From: CCMP332 sp040218795
GTDB taxonomy: Bacteria; Bacteroidota; Bacteroidia; Cytophagales; CCMP332
DNA length: 64,000 nucleotides
Assembly: GCA_040218795.1 (NCBI GenBank)
Contig: JAVJQT010000010.1
Span: forward strand, 62,001-126,000
Reading direction: 5' to 3'
Both the position numbers and the translations under genes were made by a program. The notes under the pieces are model-generated. The model worked only from the letters and a program-made list of their open reading frames with translations, searched no databases and was not told the origin of the DNA. Below are positions 33,761-43,469 of the stretch, piece by piece (positions within the stretch are counted from its first letter, which is position 1; every line of letters starts with the position of its first letter).

Positions 33761-34369
33761 TCAGATAGAATCTTTGCGGTGTTTCACAAAATCATAAAGC
33801 AATTCTCTTGCTCTGTGAAGTTGGGCCTTAACCGTTCCTAGCGGAGCTTCCAATTCTGTGGCAATTTCATCGTAAGATAATTCCTTGAAATAACGCAGTC
33901 GAACCAAATGTCTGTATTTTGGTGGCAATTGGGTTACGATCTCCTGCATGATCTCAATTTTCTCACTTCTTATGGCCTCTTCCTGTGGATTTCGGTTGGA
34001 GTCTTTGATATTTACAGGTATAAAATCCCCATCTTTGTCTTTCATCGAACCGCTGATGCTGGTGGTTTGAAGTCGCTTTTTTCGTATAAAATCGATACAA
34101 TTATTGGTGGCTATTCTGAATAGCCAGGTGCTAAAAGTATAATCGGGATTAAATTTTTTGAGATTTTTAAATGCCTTTCCAAATGCTTCGATGGTGAGAT
34201 CTTCAGCATCATCCACATTCCTCACCATTTTCAAAATCATATGATAGACCGATTTTCTATAACGATGAAGCAAATCGGCATAAGCTTTTTGATCACCGGC
34301 TTTTGCGGCATCCACAAGCTTAAAGTCTTCAAGCGCTTTTTCAGAAAATTTTCTTTTGTCTATCGCCAT
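33761..34369 (-). CDS. ECF-type RNA polymerase sigma factor
   Basis: 202 aa. Region 2 (YADLLHRYRKSVYHMILKM, DDAEDLTIEAFGKAF, TFSTWLFRIATNNC) and region 4 (LPPKYRHLVRLRYFKEL, YDEIATELEAPLGTVKA, QLHRARELL). No anti-sigma is adjacent, as in many Bacteroidota RpoE-type sigmas. Overlaps the glycosyltransferase gene by 10 bases. Confidence 0.85.
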   Translation of the reverse strand: MAIDKRKFSEKALEDFKLVDAAKAGDQKAYADLLHRYRKSVYHMILKMVRNVDDAEDLTIEAFGKAFKNLKKFNPDYTFSTWLFRIATNNCIDFIRKKRLQTTSISGSMKDKDGDFIPVNIKDSNRNPQEEAIRSEKIEIMQEIVTQLPPKYRHLVRLRYFKELSYDEIATELEAPLGTVKAQLHRARELLYDFVKHRKDSI

Positions 34370-35463
34370 TCGATATTGTTTCTCAGTCGGCTTTTAAGTC
34401 CGAGCGCCAAATTAATACATATATAAAGTAAATCCAGTACAGGAATAAAAACAATGTTTATTTCCGATCCGCTTTTCAGAGATAATCGCTTAAAAAGGTA
34501 AGCATATAAAAGATTTCTTATGAGGAATAATGCCAAACAATAGGTCCAATGTTCGGGGAAGAACAGAAGTGCTAAGGCTAGCAAAATATAAAACGGAAGG
34601 GTCAGATAATTGAGGATCAGTTCTTTAAGAATTTTATTTGGATAGTAATTTCCCGCCATCAAATGTCTTAGTTTCTGGTTAAGCCAATCGTGCCAATTGC
34701 TTTCGGGTATTGATACGGTTTGTCCATCATTTGTAACACATGTATTGCATTTTTTTTGAGGATCCAGATTTTGTATCAATAAGTCATCATCCCCAAAGGG
34801 AACCTTTAGGTTTTTACCAAAGCCTCCCTTGCTGTGAAAATAGCTTTTTAGAAACATTTGATTTCTCCCTAAGGACATATAGGCTTTCCCCTTCCTGGCG
34901 AAGTAGATCATGCTACCTGCAGTCCAGGAGGTATCGTATTGAATGATTTTATTTAAAAAGCCGGGACGTTTTTCATAAGGCGATAAGCCAATAACAAACA
35001 CATCATCTCCTTTAAGTGATTCTCCCATTTCCTTTATCCAAAAATCAGTTTTGGGATAACAATCGGCATCCGTCTGTAAGATCAAATCATATTTTGCTAT
35101 TTCAATAGCCTTCATAAGGGCATTTTTCTTTGGAGAAATTTCAGGGAGAATATCAGACTGTTTTTGTTTCAGAATAATTAGGCGCTGAAAATTTTCCTTC
35201 TCTTTTTCGAGATAGGCCAGTGAATCGTCGCTGCATCTATCGAGAATAATAATGACTTCCCAATCCCGATTGTATTTTTGATTCCTCAGTGCCGGAATAA
35301 GCTTCTTAAGATTTTCCAACTCATTCTTAGCAGCTATAATTACTGAGATTGGTTTCCCGGGATTTCTTTTAGAAAAAAGATTAAAAGAATTGATTTGTGA
35401 AATCAGCCATAATATCTGAATCAGGGCACATATTGAAGATAAAATGAATAATATTTCAAACAT
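34360..35463 (-). CDS. Membrane glycosyltransferase, GT2 family
   Basis: 367 aa. An N-terminal membrane segment, then GT-A fold: SVIIAAKNELENLKKLI, DWEVIIILDRCSDDS, ILQTDADCYPKTDFW (DxD) and later membrane segments (FYILLALALLFF, YICINLALGL). Makes a glycolipid or polysaccharide link; acceptor unknown. Confidence 0.75.
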   Translation of the reverse strand: MFEILFILSSICALIQILWLISQINSFNLFSKRNPGKPISVIIAAKNELENLKKLIPALRNQKYNRDWEVIIILDRCSDDSLAYLEKEKENFQRLIILKQKQSDILPEISPKKNALMKAIEIAKYDLILQTDADCYPKTDFWIKEMGESLKGDDVFVIGLSPYEKRPGFLNKIIQYDTSWTAGSMIYFARKGKAYMSLGRNQMFLKSYFHSKGGFGKNLKVPFGDDDLLIQNLDPQKKCNTCVTNDGQTVSIPESNWHDWLNQKLRHLMAGNYYPNKILKELILNYLTLPFYILLALALLFFPEHWTYCLALFLIRNLLYAYLFKRLSLKSGSEINIVFIPVLDLLYICINLALGLKSRLRNNIEWR

Positions 35464-35509
35464 TCGGATTTGAAATAAGCAAAATTTATTATCAGATGAG
35501 CAGAAAAAT

Positions 35510-35527
35510 TAATTTTGCGCCGAAATG
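35510..35527 (+). promoter_or_regulatory. -7 element directly before tgt
   Basis: TAATTTTG (35510-35517) matches TAnnTTTG and is only seven bases from the tgt ATG, so the leader is near zero. No clear -33 TTTG is 19-21 bases upstream. Confidence 0.5.
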
Positions 35528-36658
35528 CTCGAATTTAATATACAGGCCAAAAGCTCCGAAGGACATTCAAGAACCGGTACGATTAGCACGGAACACGGTG
35601 ATATACCTACACCCATTTTCATGCCCGTTGGTACAGCCGGAACAGTAAAAGCCCTTCATCAGAGAGAACTTTCACAAGATCTCGATGCCAAAATCATTTT
35701 GGGAAACACCTATCACCTTTATTTGCGTCCGGGAATGGATGTATTGAAACAGGCCGGTGGGCTTCACAAGTTTATGAATTGGGAGCGGCCTCTCTTGACC
35801 GACAGCGGCGGTTATCAGGTTTACTCTTTGGCACAATCGCGTAAAATTTCTGAAGAAGGCGTTGAATTTCAATCGCATATCGACGGTTCCAAGCATTTAT
35901 TTACTCCTGAAAACGTTATAGACATTCAAAGGGGAATAGGCGCGGATATCATTATGGCTTTTGATGAATGTCCGCCTTATCCTTGTGAATACGATTATGC
36001 AAAAAATTCAATGCATCTGACCCACCGATGGCTGGATCGTTGTATTAAGGCAATGAATAAAACAGAGGGCAAATACGGCTATGAACAAAACCTCTTTCCA
36101 ATACTTCAGGGAAGTGTATTTAAGGATTTGCGTACAGAATCGGCTAAATACATCAGCGAGACAGATCTGCCCGGATGCGCTATTGGGGGATTATCGGTAG
36201 GAGAACCACATGAAATGATGTACGAGGTTTGCGACTGGGTAACAGACATTCTTCCTACAAACAAACCAAGGTATTTAATGGGTGTAGGCACGCCGGAAAA
36301 TTTACTCGAATGCATAGACCGGGGCATCGATATGTTTGATTGTGTTATGCCCACAAGAAATGCAAGACATGGAATGATATTCACTTCCGAAGGCATCCTC
36401 AATATCCGAAATGAGAAATGGAAAAACGATTTCAGCGCTTTGGACGAAAATGTAGATCTGTTTATCAATAAAACTTATTCCAAGGCCTATTTAAGACATT
36501 TAATTATAGGCAATGAGATACTTGGTGCTCAAATTGCAAGCATACAAAACCTTGGGCTTTATCTTTGGTTGATGAAAGAAGCCAGACAGCATATCGCTGA
36601 AGACAGCTTTTCTTCCTGGAAAAAAGAAATGATTGAAAAATTAAGCCGAAGATTGTAA
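35525..36658 (+). CDS. tgt: tRNA-guanine transglycosylase, lacking the zinc ligands
   Basis: 377 aa. Active-site parts are intact: DSGGYQVYSLAQ (catalytic Asp), MAFDECPP, GGLSVGEP and PTRNARHGMIF. The C-terminal zinc site of E. coli Tgt (three Cys and a His) is replaced: the segment aligned to CDCYTC reads VDLFIN, and the His reads Gln in SIQNLGLY. This is visible in the sequence; other Bacteroidota Tgt probably share it. Exchanges guanine for queuine precursor at tRNA position 34. Followed two bases later by the LptF/G gene. Confidence 0.9.
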   Translation: MLEFNIQAKSSEGHSRTGTISTEHGDIPTPIFMPVGTAGTVKALHQRELSQDLDAKIILGNTYHLYLRPGMDVLKQAGGLHKFMNWERPLLTDSGGYQVYSLAQSRKISEEGVEFQSHIDGSKHLFTPENVIDIQRGIGADIIMAFDECPPYPCEYDYAKNSMHLTHRWLDRCIKAMNKTEGKYGYEQNLFPILQGSVFKDLRTESAKYISETDLPGCAIGGLSVGEPHEMMYEVCDWVTDILPTNKPRYLMGVGTPENLLECIDRGIDMFDCVMPTRNARHGMIFTSEGILNIRNEKWKNDFSALDENVDLFINKTYSKAYLRHLIIGNEILGAQIASIQNLGLYLWLMKEARQHIAEDSFSSWKKEMIEKLSRRL

Positions 36659-36659
36659 G

Positions 36660-37736
36660 GTGAAAAAACTCGATTGGTACATATTTCGAAAACTAGTGGT
36701 GGCCTATGTCTTTGTAGTGGTCATCCTATGTCTCGTAATTTGTGTAATCGACTGGAGTGAAAAGAACGATGATTTTGTTCAATCCGATGCCACGCTCAAT
36801 CAAATCCTCTTTGATTATTTTTTAAATCTGATCCCCTATTGGGCCAGTGTGCTGAGTCCATTAATGGTATTTATCTCTTCCATATTTGTCACGGCCAGAT
36901 TGGCATCGCATACCGAAATAATCGCCATGTTAAGTGCGGGAGTTAGCTTTAGACGAATTACACGGCCCTATTTTTTAGCAGCAATATTAATTGGTTTGGT
37001 CAATTTTATAGGTATAGCCTGGTTTATTCCAAAAGCCAATACCACCCGACTTGCTTTTGAATTCACTTATTTAAAAAATCAGTATTACTACGATGGCAGA
37101 AACATCCATATAAAAACATCGCCGGACACTTACGTTTATATGGAAAGCTACAATAACCGGCTCGAAGTGGGTTATAAATTTACCATCGAAAAAATTGTTG
37201 ATAATCAGCTGCTTTCAAAATTGAGTAGTCCCAAAATCAATTGGAATGAAGAGCTGGAAAAGTGGCATTTGAATAGTTATACCATTCACAATTTTGGGCC
37301 GGAAGGAGAAGAATACCTTGAAGGCAGGTCGCTCGATACCGCTTTGAATTTTTTACCCGATGATTTTGAACGCCAGGAAAGGTTGTACGAGACATTCACG
37401 GTTTCAGAACTTACGGATTATATTAGGGAATTAAGGATGCGTGGTGCCGAAAACATAGAACCCTATATTATCGAGAGGTATGAACGCTTTACATATCCGG
37501 CGGCCATTGTAATTCTTGCATTAATGGGACTAATCTCCGCTTCCAGAAAAAACAGAAGAGGTACAGGTGTTCAGATTGCCTTCGGCTTTGTCCTGGCATT
37601 TGTGTACATTCTTTTTGTAATGATGAGCAGAAGTATTGCCCAGGTGGGTGGTTTTTCACCTTTGATGGGAGCCCTGTTCCCGAGTATTGTTTTCGCACTA
37701 GTGGCATTACTCATGTATCGCAACGTACCGAAATAA
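36660..37736 (+). CDS. LptF/LptG-family lipopolysaccharide export permease
   Basis: 358 aa, GTG start two bases after tgt. Membrane segments near the N-terminus (VAYVFVVVILCLVICVI, LMVFISSIFVTARL), a periplasmic beta-jellyroll in the middle and three segments at the end (YPAAIVILALMGLIS, IAFGFVLAFVYILFV, GALFPSIVFALVAL). Extracts lipopolysaccharide from the inner membrane with the Lpt complex. Typically single-copy of this fused type in Bacteroidota. Confidence 0.8.
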   Translation: MKKLDWYIFRKLVVAYVFVVVILCLVICVIDWSEKNDDFVQSDATLNQILFDYFLNLIPYWASVLSPLMVFISSIFVTARLASHTEIIAMLSAGVSFRRITRPYFLAAILIGLVNFIGIAWFIPKANTTRLAFEFTYLKNQYYYDGRNIHIKTSPDTYVYMESYNNRLEVGYKFTIEKIVDNQLLSKLSSPKINWNEELEKWHLNSYTIHNFGPEGEEYLEGRSLDTALNFLPDDFERQERLYETFTVSELTDYIRELRMRGAENIEPYIIERYERFTYPAAIVILALMGLISASRKNRRGTGVQIAFGFVLAFVYILFVMMSRSIAQVGGFSPLMGALFPSIVFALVALLMYRNVPK

Positions 37737-37738
37737 TC

Positions 37739-38644
37739 ATGAACAAAGATTATTTCAAACTTCATTTTATCATATTCATATGGGGCTTTACAGCAATATT
37801 GGGTAAACTCATAGAAATCCCATCAATAGAATTGGTTTTCTACAGAACCGGAATAGCTGCCGTTTTACTGGCCATGTGGTTTTTCTTTAAAAAGCAGTTA
37901 TTGCTTTTAAAATTTAGAGATATTCTTCCTTTGCTTTTTACAGGTACCATTATTGCCGCGCACTGGATATTTTTCTTTTTATCTGCAAGAGTGAGTACGG
38001 TTTCGGTTTGTCTGGCCGGTATGGCTACGGTGACGCTTTTCACAGCCTTCCTAGAACCTCTATTTTTTAAAAGAAGGATTTCTTTTCTTGAAATATTTTC
38101 AGGCCTTTCGGTAATTCTTGGTCTCTATATTATTTTCCGTTTCGAATTCGATCATGCCCTAGGCCTTTCGATCGCTCTTCTTTCGGCATTGCTGGCGGCA
38201 ATTTTCTCAATTCTAAATGCCTTTTACACAAAAAAACACGATCCCTATGCCATTACCTTTTACGAAATGGCCGGCGCTGCATTGAGTATTGCTATCTTTT
38301 TTATTCCCTACGCTTATTTTGAGATTGCTCCAAACGGAGAACTGCAATTGAATCCTACGGCAATGGATTGGTTTTATCTTTTAATCCTTTCAGGGGTATG
38401 TACAGTTTATGCCTTTAGCGTATCAGTAGAAATAATGAAACGCCTCACGCCTTTTACGGTCAATCTTGCCGTAAATATGGAACCTATTTACGGTATACTA
38501 TTAGCCTTGCTGATTTTTGGGGAATCTGAAAAAATGTCTGGAGAGTTTTATTTAGGGGCTTCTTTGATTATTGTAACCATTATCATCAATCCTTTAATCC
38601 GTTATCAACAGAAAAAAGGAAGAATTAGGGTTCCAAAATTTTAA
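37739..38644 (+). CDS. EamA/DMT-family transporter
   Basis: 301 aa with about ten membrane segments in two repeated EamA halves (for example IFIWGFTAILGKLI, FTGTIIAAHWIFFFLSA, ALLAAIFSILNAFY, MEPIYGILLALLIFGE). Drug/metabolite exporter; substrate not known. Its stop shares the TTAA with the convergent Omp28-like gene. Confidence 0.8.
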   Translation: MNKDYFKLHFIIFIWGFTAILGKLIEIPSIELVFYRTGIAAVLLAMWFFFKKQLLLLKFRDILPLLFTGTIIAAHWIFFFLSARVSTVSVCLAGMATVTLFTAFLEPLFFKRRISFLEIFSGLSVILGLYIIFRFEFDHALGLSIALLSALLAAIFSILNAFYTKKHDPYAITFYEMAGAALSIAIFFIPYAYFEIAPNGELQLNPTAMDWFYLLILSGVCTVYAFSVSVEIMKRLTPFTVNLAVNMEPIYGILLALLIFGESEKMSGEFYLGASLIIVTIIINPLIRYQQKKGRIRVPKF

Positions 38645-39561
38645 TCGATTATATCCTTCAAATGCCATTCCCGCACTTGAATGATTGCATCAGTCTCGGT
38701 ATCGTAAACAAAAGCAATTACATTACAGAAATAAGGATCATATCCATCTTCCAATTGATAGGTATATGCCTTACTTATAATGGCACCTTCTTCAATACTC
38801 ATTCCCGCACTTTCATTTAATAAATCTCCCCAGGTTCCGTTCATTGAACCTCTCAATACATGCATGTGAACGTATTCTTCTATGTCTCCAACCGGATAAT
38901 TGGGGTCTCCTGTATTCACATAATTTTTTTGCCAGTCGATGATACTATCCTCGGTAACATAAACACTTATGTTCAAATCCTCATACACGATTGCATTAAA
39001 ATGTGAGCTAATGCTGGCGGAAATGGTTTTTGAATTTTCATCAAAGGATAAATTTCCCGTTATCGCAACAAAGGTATTCGGCTCTTCAAGTATATCCTGA
39101 ATGCTCTGCTCAAACGTGCCGGGCAACACAAGTTTGCTTCCTCCGATTTCTTCTCTGTTTACCAATCCTCTGGGTATACCTGTAAGACTTACTCCGAATT
39201 CCTGATCCAGGGCATCACCAAGAGCAGTCGTGAAATTGGTAGTAAATTTTGGTGCACCGGGAGGAGCCCAATTGGCCAAACTTCCCGCATGAATGGAGAT
39301 GACGGCCAATTTATCTTTGTACTGATCCTGTGCCTTCAAATCAGCCACAGTTCTCGCACCGCCGGGGCAATTGCCACATTTGTGTCCTGTGTATTCTTCG
39401 ATAAGGATTTTCTTGGCAAAACTCTTTTCCACCGTATCGTTTCCTGTTGTATCCACGGGGCCGGGTACGCCTTCATTTTCAAGTACATTCCCGTCAATAA
39501 CATCACAGGATACGACAATAAATAAAACGGATACAATCAATATAATATTTTTCATAATCAC
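38641..39561 (-). CDS. Omp28-related lipoprotein with a thioredoxin-like motif
   Basis: 306 aa lipoprotein (VLFIVVSCDV). The N-terminal half reads ILIEEYTGHKCGNCPGGART, an Omp28-type CxxC segment. Bacteroidota surface protein related to Porphyromonas Omp28. Adjacent to the DUF6029 barrel (3 bases) and the TlpA-like gene, forming one minus-strand unit. Confidence 0.8.
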   Translation of the reverse strand: MIMKNIILIVSVLFIVVSCDVIDGNVLENEGVPGPVDTTGNDTVEKSFAKKILIEEYTGHKCGNCPGGARTVADLKAQDQYKDKLAVISIHAGSLANWAPPGAPKFTTNFTTALGDALDQEFGVSLTGIPRGLVNREEIGGSKLVLPGTFEQSIQDILEEPNTFVAITGNLSFDENSKTISASISSHFNAIVYEDLNISVYVTEDSIIDWQKNYVNTGDPNYPVGDIEEYVHMHVLRGSMNGTWGDLLNESAGMSIEEGAIISKAYTYQLEDGYDPYFCNVIAFVYDTETDAIIQVREWHLKDIID

Positions 39562-39564
39562 TCT

Positions 39565-41238
39565 CTAAAATGAACTGGCCAATGTTAAGGTCACTCCGGT
39601 GTTTTCTGGAACCGGACGACAAATTCCTCCTACGCAAAGAAAACCACCTCTCTGACGGCCGCCACCAACTTTAATAGAATAGGTGTCTTTTCTGTAGCCA
39701 ACAGCTCCGGAAAGATAAAGATTCCTTCGCTCAGCATTTGGATTACCATAATTGTATTCACCTAAGGCATTAATAAACCAATGAGATGTTAATGTTTGCT
39801 CAAATAAACCTGTAAACCAATCGCCGAAATCCTGTTTGGTAGAAAGGTGTTGTAGCTCTAAACGAGAAGTATATCTTTTATTATTGACTTTGTAACTATA
39901 GGTCCCTTCAACAATTCCTATCCATGATTTTACTTTTATCGCATCACCGGTTAGGGTAGCCGGTTGAAAGACGTAATTAACAATTTGTCGAATGACGGAT
40001 GCCGTAAACTTCATCTTCTTGCTTACTTTTTTTGTAATCTCAACATTTACATCTCTATAGAATACATCATCGCCTATTTCGAAAAAGTTGGATTGATATT
40101 CATTTCTGATACTGTCACCTGATGGCGTTCGGGAAATATCATTTACAAAAGAAGTGTTTATGGCAATGTTGGTACCGTACTTCCCTCCAAGCAAGGTGCC
40201 TCTTTTAATATTGTAAAAAATATCTGCCTGAAATGCCATTTCACCCTGAGGTACTGTTGGATAAGAATAAAGTGAGCTCAAGCGATAAGTATGCTGACGA
40301 GTAAGCGCAGGCTGATAATTTATAAACAAATCAAACCCGGTGGCTGCTCTGTCACTTCTGAAATCCATATTATCCCAACGCTTCATCCCTATACTTGCAC
40401 CAAAATTATTACCGGTAAAAGAGGCATTAACTAAAAGTGCATCACCTTCATTATATGAATTCTGATTGATTGTTGAAGGATCATTGACTTTATACGCGTA
40501 TTCCGCATTTAGATTAAAGCCTCCTCTGCTCAGGTTGATTCGCCCTGCAAAATTGGCAACATTTTGAGGTAGTATTAAGGTAGAATTACGATCTTCTTGG
40601 TATCTGGAAACTAAGCTACCACCGATAATGACTCTTGTTTTTGCTGCGTTTAAAGATGTAAAAATATCATTGATCGAAAATTCGCCGTCTAATCCTCTCA
40701 CTACTCCAGGGCTTTGATCAAAATAAAAACGTTGTCTCCCGATTATTCCTTTTAAAAAGATTCCGGGAATTGGTTTATAATGCACCCTGATTCCATCGAT
40801 ATTATTATCTAAACCAAGATACCACTCCCAATAGGCCCGCAATGTTAATCCATTACCGAACTGTTCGTAAAAATTACCTACAGTAATATCGAGTTGATCA
40901 TTAAAATATTGGGCATATCTAAATGTTACACCGGTCTGATCGTAACGTCTGTCAAAGCCTAGTAGAGCAGGCTCATATGATTCTAGCCTCATTCCTGCTT
41001 TGAAATTTCCTGCGCTGTAATTAAAATTACCATAGGCATTCATACCTGCCCCCTGTGGCAATTCCTGGGCATTTATGGATTCATCCTTCACATAATACTG
41101 TGCGTCAAGTAGAAAGTCACCGTGTAATTGCCCACCCGTTATTGAACCCGCATTGAAACCTCCACTTGTATTATTTTGTGCTGATAAATTGAATGTGCCT
41201 AATCCTAAACAGGATAAAAGTAGTAGTCTTCTAATCAA
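39565..41238 (-). CDS. DUF6029-family outer-membrane beta-barrel protein
   Basis: 557 aa with a signal peptide (LLLSCLGLGTFNLSAQ). The sequence is a series of amphipathic strands ending in Phe (TGVTLTLASSF). The DUF6029 look is in YEQFGNGLTLRAYWEWYLG and GIRVHYKPIPGIFLKG. Function unknown; surface protein. Confidence 0.7.
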   Translation of the reverse strand: MIRRLLLLSCLGLGTFNLSAQNNTSGGFNAGSITGGQLHGDFLLDAQYYVKDESINAQELPQGAGMNAYGNFNYSAGNFKAGMRLESYEPALLGFDRRYDQTGVTFRYAQYFNDQLDITVGNFYEQFGNGLTLRAYWEWYLGLDNNIDGIRVHYKPIPGIFLKGIIGRQRFYFDQSPGVVRGLDGEFSINDIFTSLNAAKTRVIIGGSLVSRYQEDRNSTLILPQNVANFAGRINLSRGGFNLNAEYAYKVNDPSTINQNSYNEGDALLVNASFTGNNFGASIGMKRWDNMDFRSDRAATGFDLFINYQPALTRQHTYRLSSLYSYPTVPQGEMAFQADIFYNIKRGTLLGGKYGTNIAINTSFVNDISRTPSGDSIRNEYQSNFFEIGDDVFYRDVNVEITKKVSKKMKFTASVIRQIVNYVFQPATLTGDAIKVKSWIGIVEGTYSYKVNNKRYTSRLELQHLSTKQDFGDWFTGLFEQTLTSHWFINALGEYNYGNPNAERRNLYLSGAVGYRKDTYSIKVGGGRQRGGFLCVGGICRPVPENTGVTLTLASSF

Positions 41239-41252
41239 AATTTAAGTTTTTG

Positions 41253-41765
41253 CTAGTTAGAACTCATTTCAGATACCTCAACCACCTTTTGGTATAATTC
41301 ATCTTCGTCACCGGGAGCGTATCCATTATGCTGCCATACAATATTTCCGTTCTTATCAAGCAAAAAAGTATGCGGCACATTGTTGACGTTTAAGGCTCTT
41401 CTTAAATCAGAATTTGCATCAATATAAATGTCGTATTCCCATCCTTTCCCTCTGGCCAAAGGCCCAACTTTGGCAATATTTCTGGTGTCGTCGATGGATA
41501 TTGCGATCAATTTTACATTGGTTTCGTCTTGCCAATCCACATAATAATCTTTTATAGTATTGAGCTCAAGTATACAGGGTTTGCACCAGGTTGCCCAAAA
41601 TGATAAAATCGTTGGCCCTTCTGTATTGTATATTTCAGATGCCGAAACCGAAGTATTTTTCAAATCTTTAATTTCTACATTCGGAACTTTCCAGGTCTTC
41701 TCCTGTGCTAAAAGAAGTGATGAAAAAAGGACAAATGAAAGAATAGCTAGTGTTCTAAAAAACAT
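41253..41765 (-). CDS. TlpA-like thiol-disulphide oxidoreductase
   Basis: 170 aa from ATG at 41765 (longer frames exist but this Met precedes the signal peptide LSFVLFSSLLLAQE). Thioredoxin domain with active site FWATWCKPCILEL and cis-Pro in NVPHTFLLDKNG. Periplasmic redox role. First gene of the transcript with the DUF6029 and Omp28-like genes. Confidence 0.8.
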   Translation of the reverse strand: MFFRTLAILSFVLFSSLLLAQEKTWKVPNVEIKDLKNTSVSASEIYNTEGPTILSFWATWCKPCILELNTIKDYYVDWQDETNVKLIAISIDDTRNIAKVGPLARGKGWEYDIYIDANSDLRRALNVNNVPHTFLLDKNGNIVWQHNGYAPGDEDELYQKVVEVSEMSSN

Positions 41766-41868
41766 AGTATGGGATTTTGGGTAATTCTGTTTATTTTTAC
41801 CAATTGATTCTCTTAAGAGAGGTCGAAAATAAAAAATCTTAAAACATAAGAGAAACCAAAGCGCTAAT

Positions 41869-42588
41869 ATGAAATATATTTTTACTTCAGCACTGATTCT
41901 TTTCCTGTTCATCAATACCTTTTCACAAAGCCTCAGCATTGTGAGTCAAAGCTCTGATTCCCTTTCAGGAGATTTCTATACGGAAATGGAAGCAAAAATC
42001 ACGCTAGAAAACACATCTTCCAATACCAATACCTATGGGGTCGAGCGTTTTGAATTGGATATGGCTACAGGCCACAGTTCTTATTTTTGCTGGAGTATTG
42101 ATTGCTATCCAACGAATGTTTCCCTTTCAACCAGCTTTGTTACCCTGGCACAAGGAGAGCGCGATTCAACATTTATCGGTTATTTAACACCTTATGACGG
42201 CAGTGGTGGAATTGAAGGTACTTCGGTAGTGAAATATGTTTTCTTTAATCAAAATTCCAGCAGCGACACCATAAGCAGAGTATTTGTTTATACCGCCTTT
42301 TCTACTGTCGGCATTAAGACCAGAGTTTTGGACGAAAATGATTTCTATGCTTATCCAAACCCTACTGTCAACACATTGAATGTGGCCTTCGGTGACATCA
42401 AAGGTTTCAATTCCGGAAGAATAATTATCCGTAATGCATTGGGTTCTGAACTAATAAATAAGGCCATCAACATCAATGATAATCTGACAAGCATCGATGT
42501 TTCTTCTCTTGAAAGAGGGGTTTATTTATATACTGTTCAGTTGGATGGTCAAAAATTTCAGACCAAAAAATTCGCAATCTCAAAATAG
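41869..42588 (+). CDS. Type IX secretion substrate with C-terminal sorting domain
   Basis: 239 aa with a signal peptide (LILFLFINTFSQS) and a typical type A T9SS sorting domain at the end: YPNPTVNTLNV, then SLERGVYLYTVQL and KKFAISK. The middle has one beta-sandwich with a few Cys. Cargo of the T9SS; role unknown. Confidence 0.75.
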   Translation: MKYIFTSALILFLFINTFSQSLSIVSQSSDSLSGDFYTEMEAKITLENTSSNTNTYGVERFELDMATGHSSYFCWSIDCYPTNVSLSTSFVTLAQGERDSTFIGYLTPYDGSGGIEGTSVVKYVFFNQNSSSDTISRVFVYTAFSTVGIKTRVLDENDFYAYPNPTVNTLNVAFGDIKGFNSGRIIIRNALGSELINKAININDNLTSIDVSSLERGVYLYTVQLDGQKFQTKKFAISK

Positions 42589-42622
42589 TCTCAGGACATT
42601 TAGCGTTAGTCAATTGATTTAA

Positions 42623-42653
42623 TTGTCAATTACTTACAAATACGTTAATTTTG
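42623..42653 (+). promoter_or_regulatory. Bacteroidota-type promoter of bamD
   Basis: TTG at 42623-42625, a 20-base spacer and TAATTTTG at 42646-42653. The -7 box ends seven bases before the bamD ATG, giving a near-leaderless mRNA. Both elements fit TTTG-n19-21-TAnnTTTG. Confidence 0.65.
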
Positions 42654-42660
42654 CGCCCCG

Positions 42661-43467
42661 ATGAAATTAAGGCACTTCTCATTTTTATTAATTGTCCTGC
42701 TATTTGTATTTGCTTCTTGCAGCAAATTTCAAAAAATACAGAAATCAACAAGCATTGTCGAGAAATACGATGCTGCGGTAAAGTATTATAAAGCGGGAGA
42801 TTATTACCGTGCAGGCTTGCTTTTTGAAGAGCTGATACCACTTATGCGTGGTAAAAAAGAAGCCGAGGATACTGAATTCTACTATGCCTATTGTCAGTAC
42901 TACCAAAGGCAATTGTATTTAAGTGCTTATTATTTCAAAAAGTTTTATCAAACATACCCCAGAAGTGAATTTGCCCAGGAATCACATTACATGCATTGCC
43001 GTTCGCTTTATGAGTCTTCTCCAAGAGATGACCTGGATCAAAGCACCACCAAAGATGCCATGCAGGCCATTCAGTCTTTTCTAAAGAAATATCCTAAATC
43101 TGAATTTGCAGATGAGGTTCAGCGTATTTATGGAGGATTGGATAAAAAGCTCAATAAAAAGTACTTTGAAAGCGCCAAACTCTATCATAAAATCAGGAAA
43201 TATAAATCTGCTGTGGTTTCATTGGAGAACTACAGAAAGAAATACCCGGATTCACAATACAATGAAGAAGCGCAGTACCTGAGAATTGATGCTCAATATC
43301 ACTATGCAAAAAAGAGCATCGAATCAAAGAAAAAAGAACGTTTTTACGAAACGATAAGTTTATATCAGGAATTTGTTGATAAATTCCCGGCCAGCCAGTA
43401 TTTGGGTGAGGCGGAAAAAATATACGAAAACTGTTTAAAAGAAATTGAAGATTATAATCAATCATAA
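42661..43467 (+). CDS. bamD: Outer-membrane assembly lipoprotein BamD
   Basis: 268 aa. Lipoprotein Cys20 (FVFASC). Five TPR-like helical hairpins (AAVKYYKAGDYYRAGLLFEEL, QYYQRQLYLSAYYFKKFYQ, AMQAIQSFLKKYPKSEF and so on). Partner of BamA. Starts a conserved run bamD-rpoZ-coaBC-porD-recN. Confidence 0.9.
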   Translation: MKLRHFSFLLIVLLFVFASCSKFQKIQKSTSIVEKYDAAVKYYKAGDYYRAGLLFEELIPLMRGKKEAEDTEFYYAYCQYYQRQLYLSAYYFKKFYQTYPRSEFAQESHYMHCRSLYESSPRDDLDQSTTKDAMQAIQSFLKKYPKSEFADEVQRIYGGLDKKLNKKYFESAKLYHKIRKYKSAVVSLENYRKKYPDSQYNEEAQYLRIDAQYHYAKKSIESKKKERFYETISLYQEFVDKFPASQYLGEAEKIYENCLKEIEDYNQS

Positions 43468-43469
43468 TT

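Noticed and set aside
41766..41939. N-terminal extension of the TlpA-like protein
   Set aside because: It would put a hydrophobic and basic stretch ahead of a good signal peptide and overlap the divergent gene.
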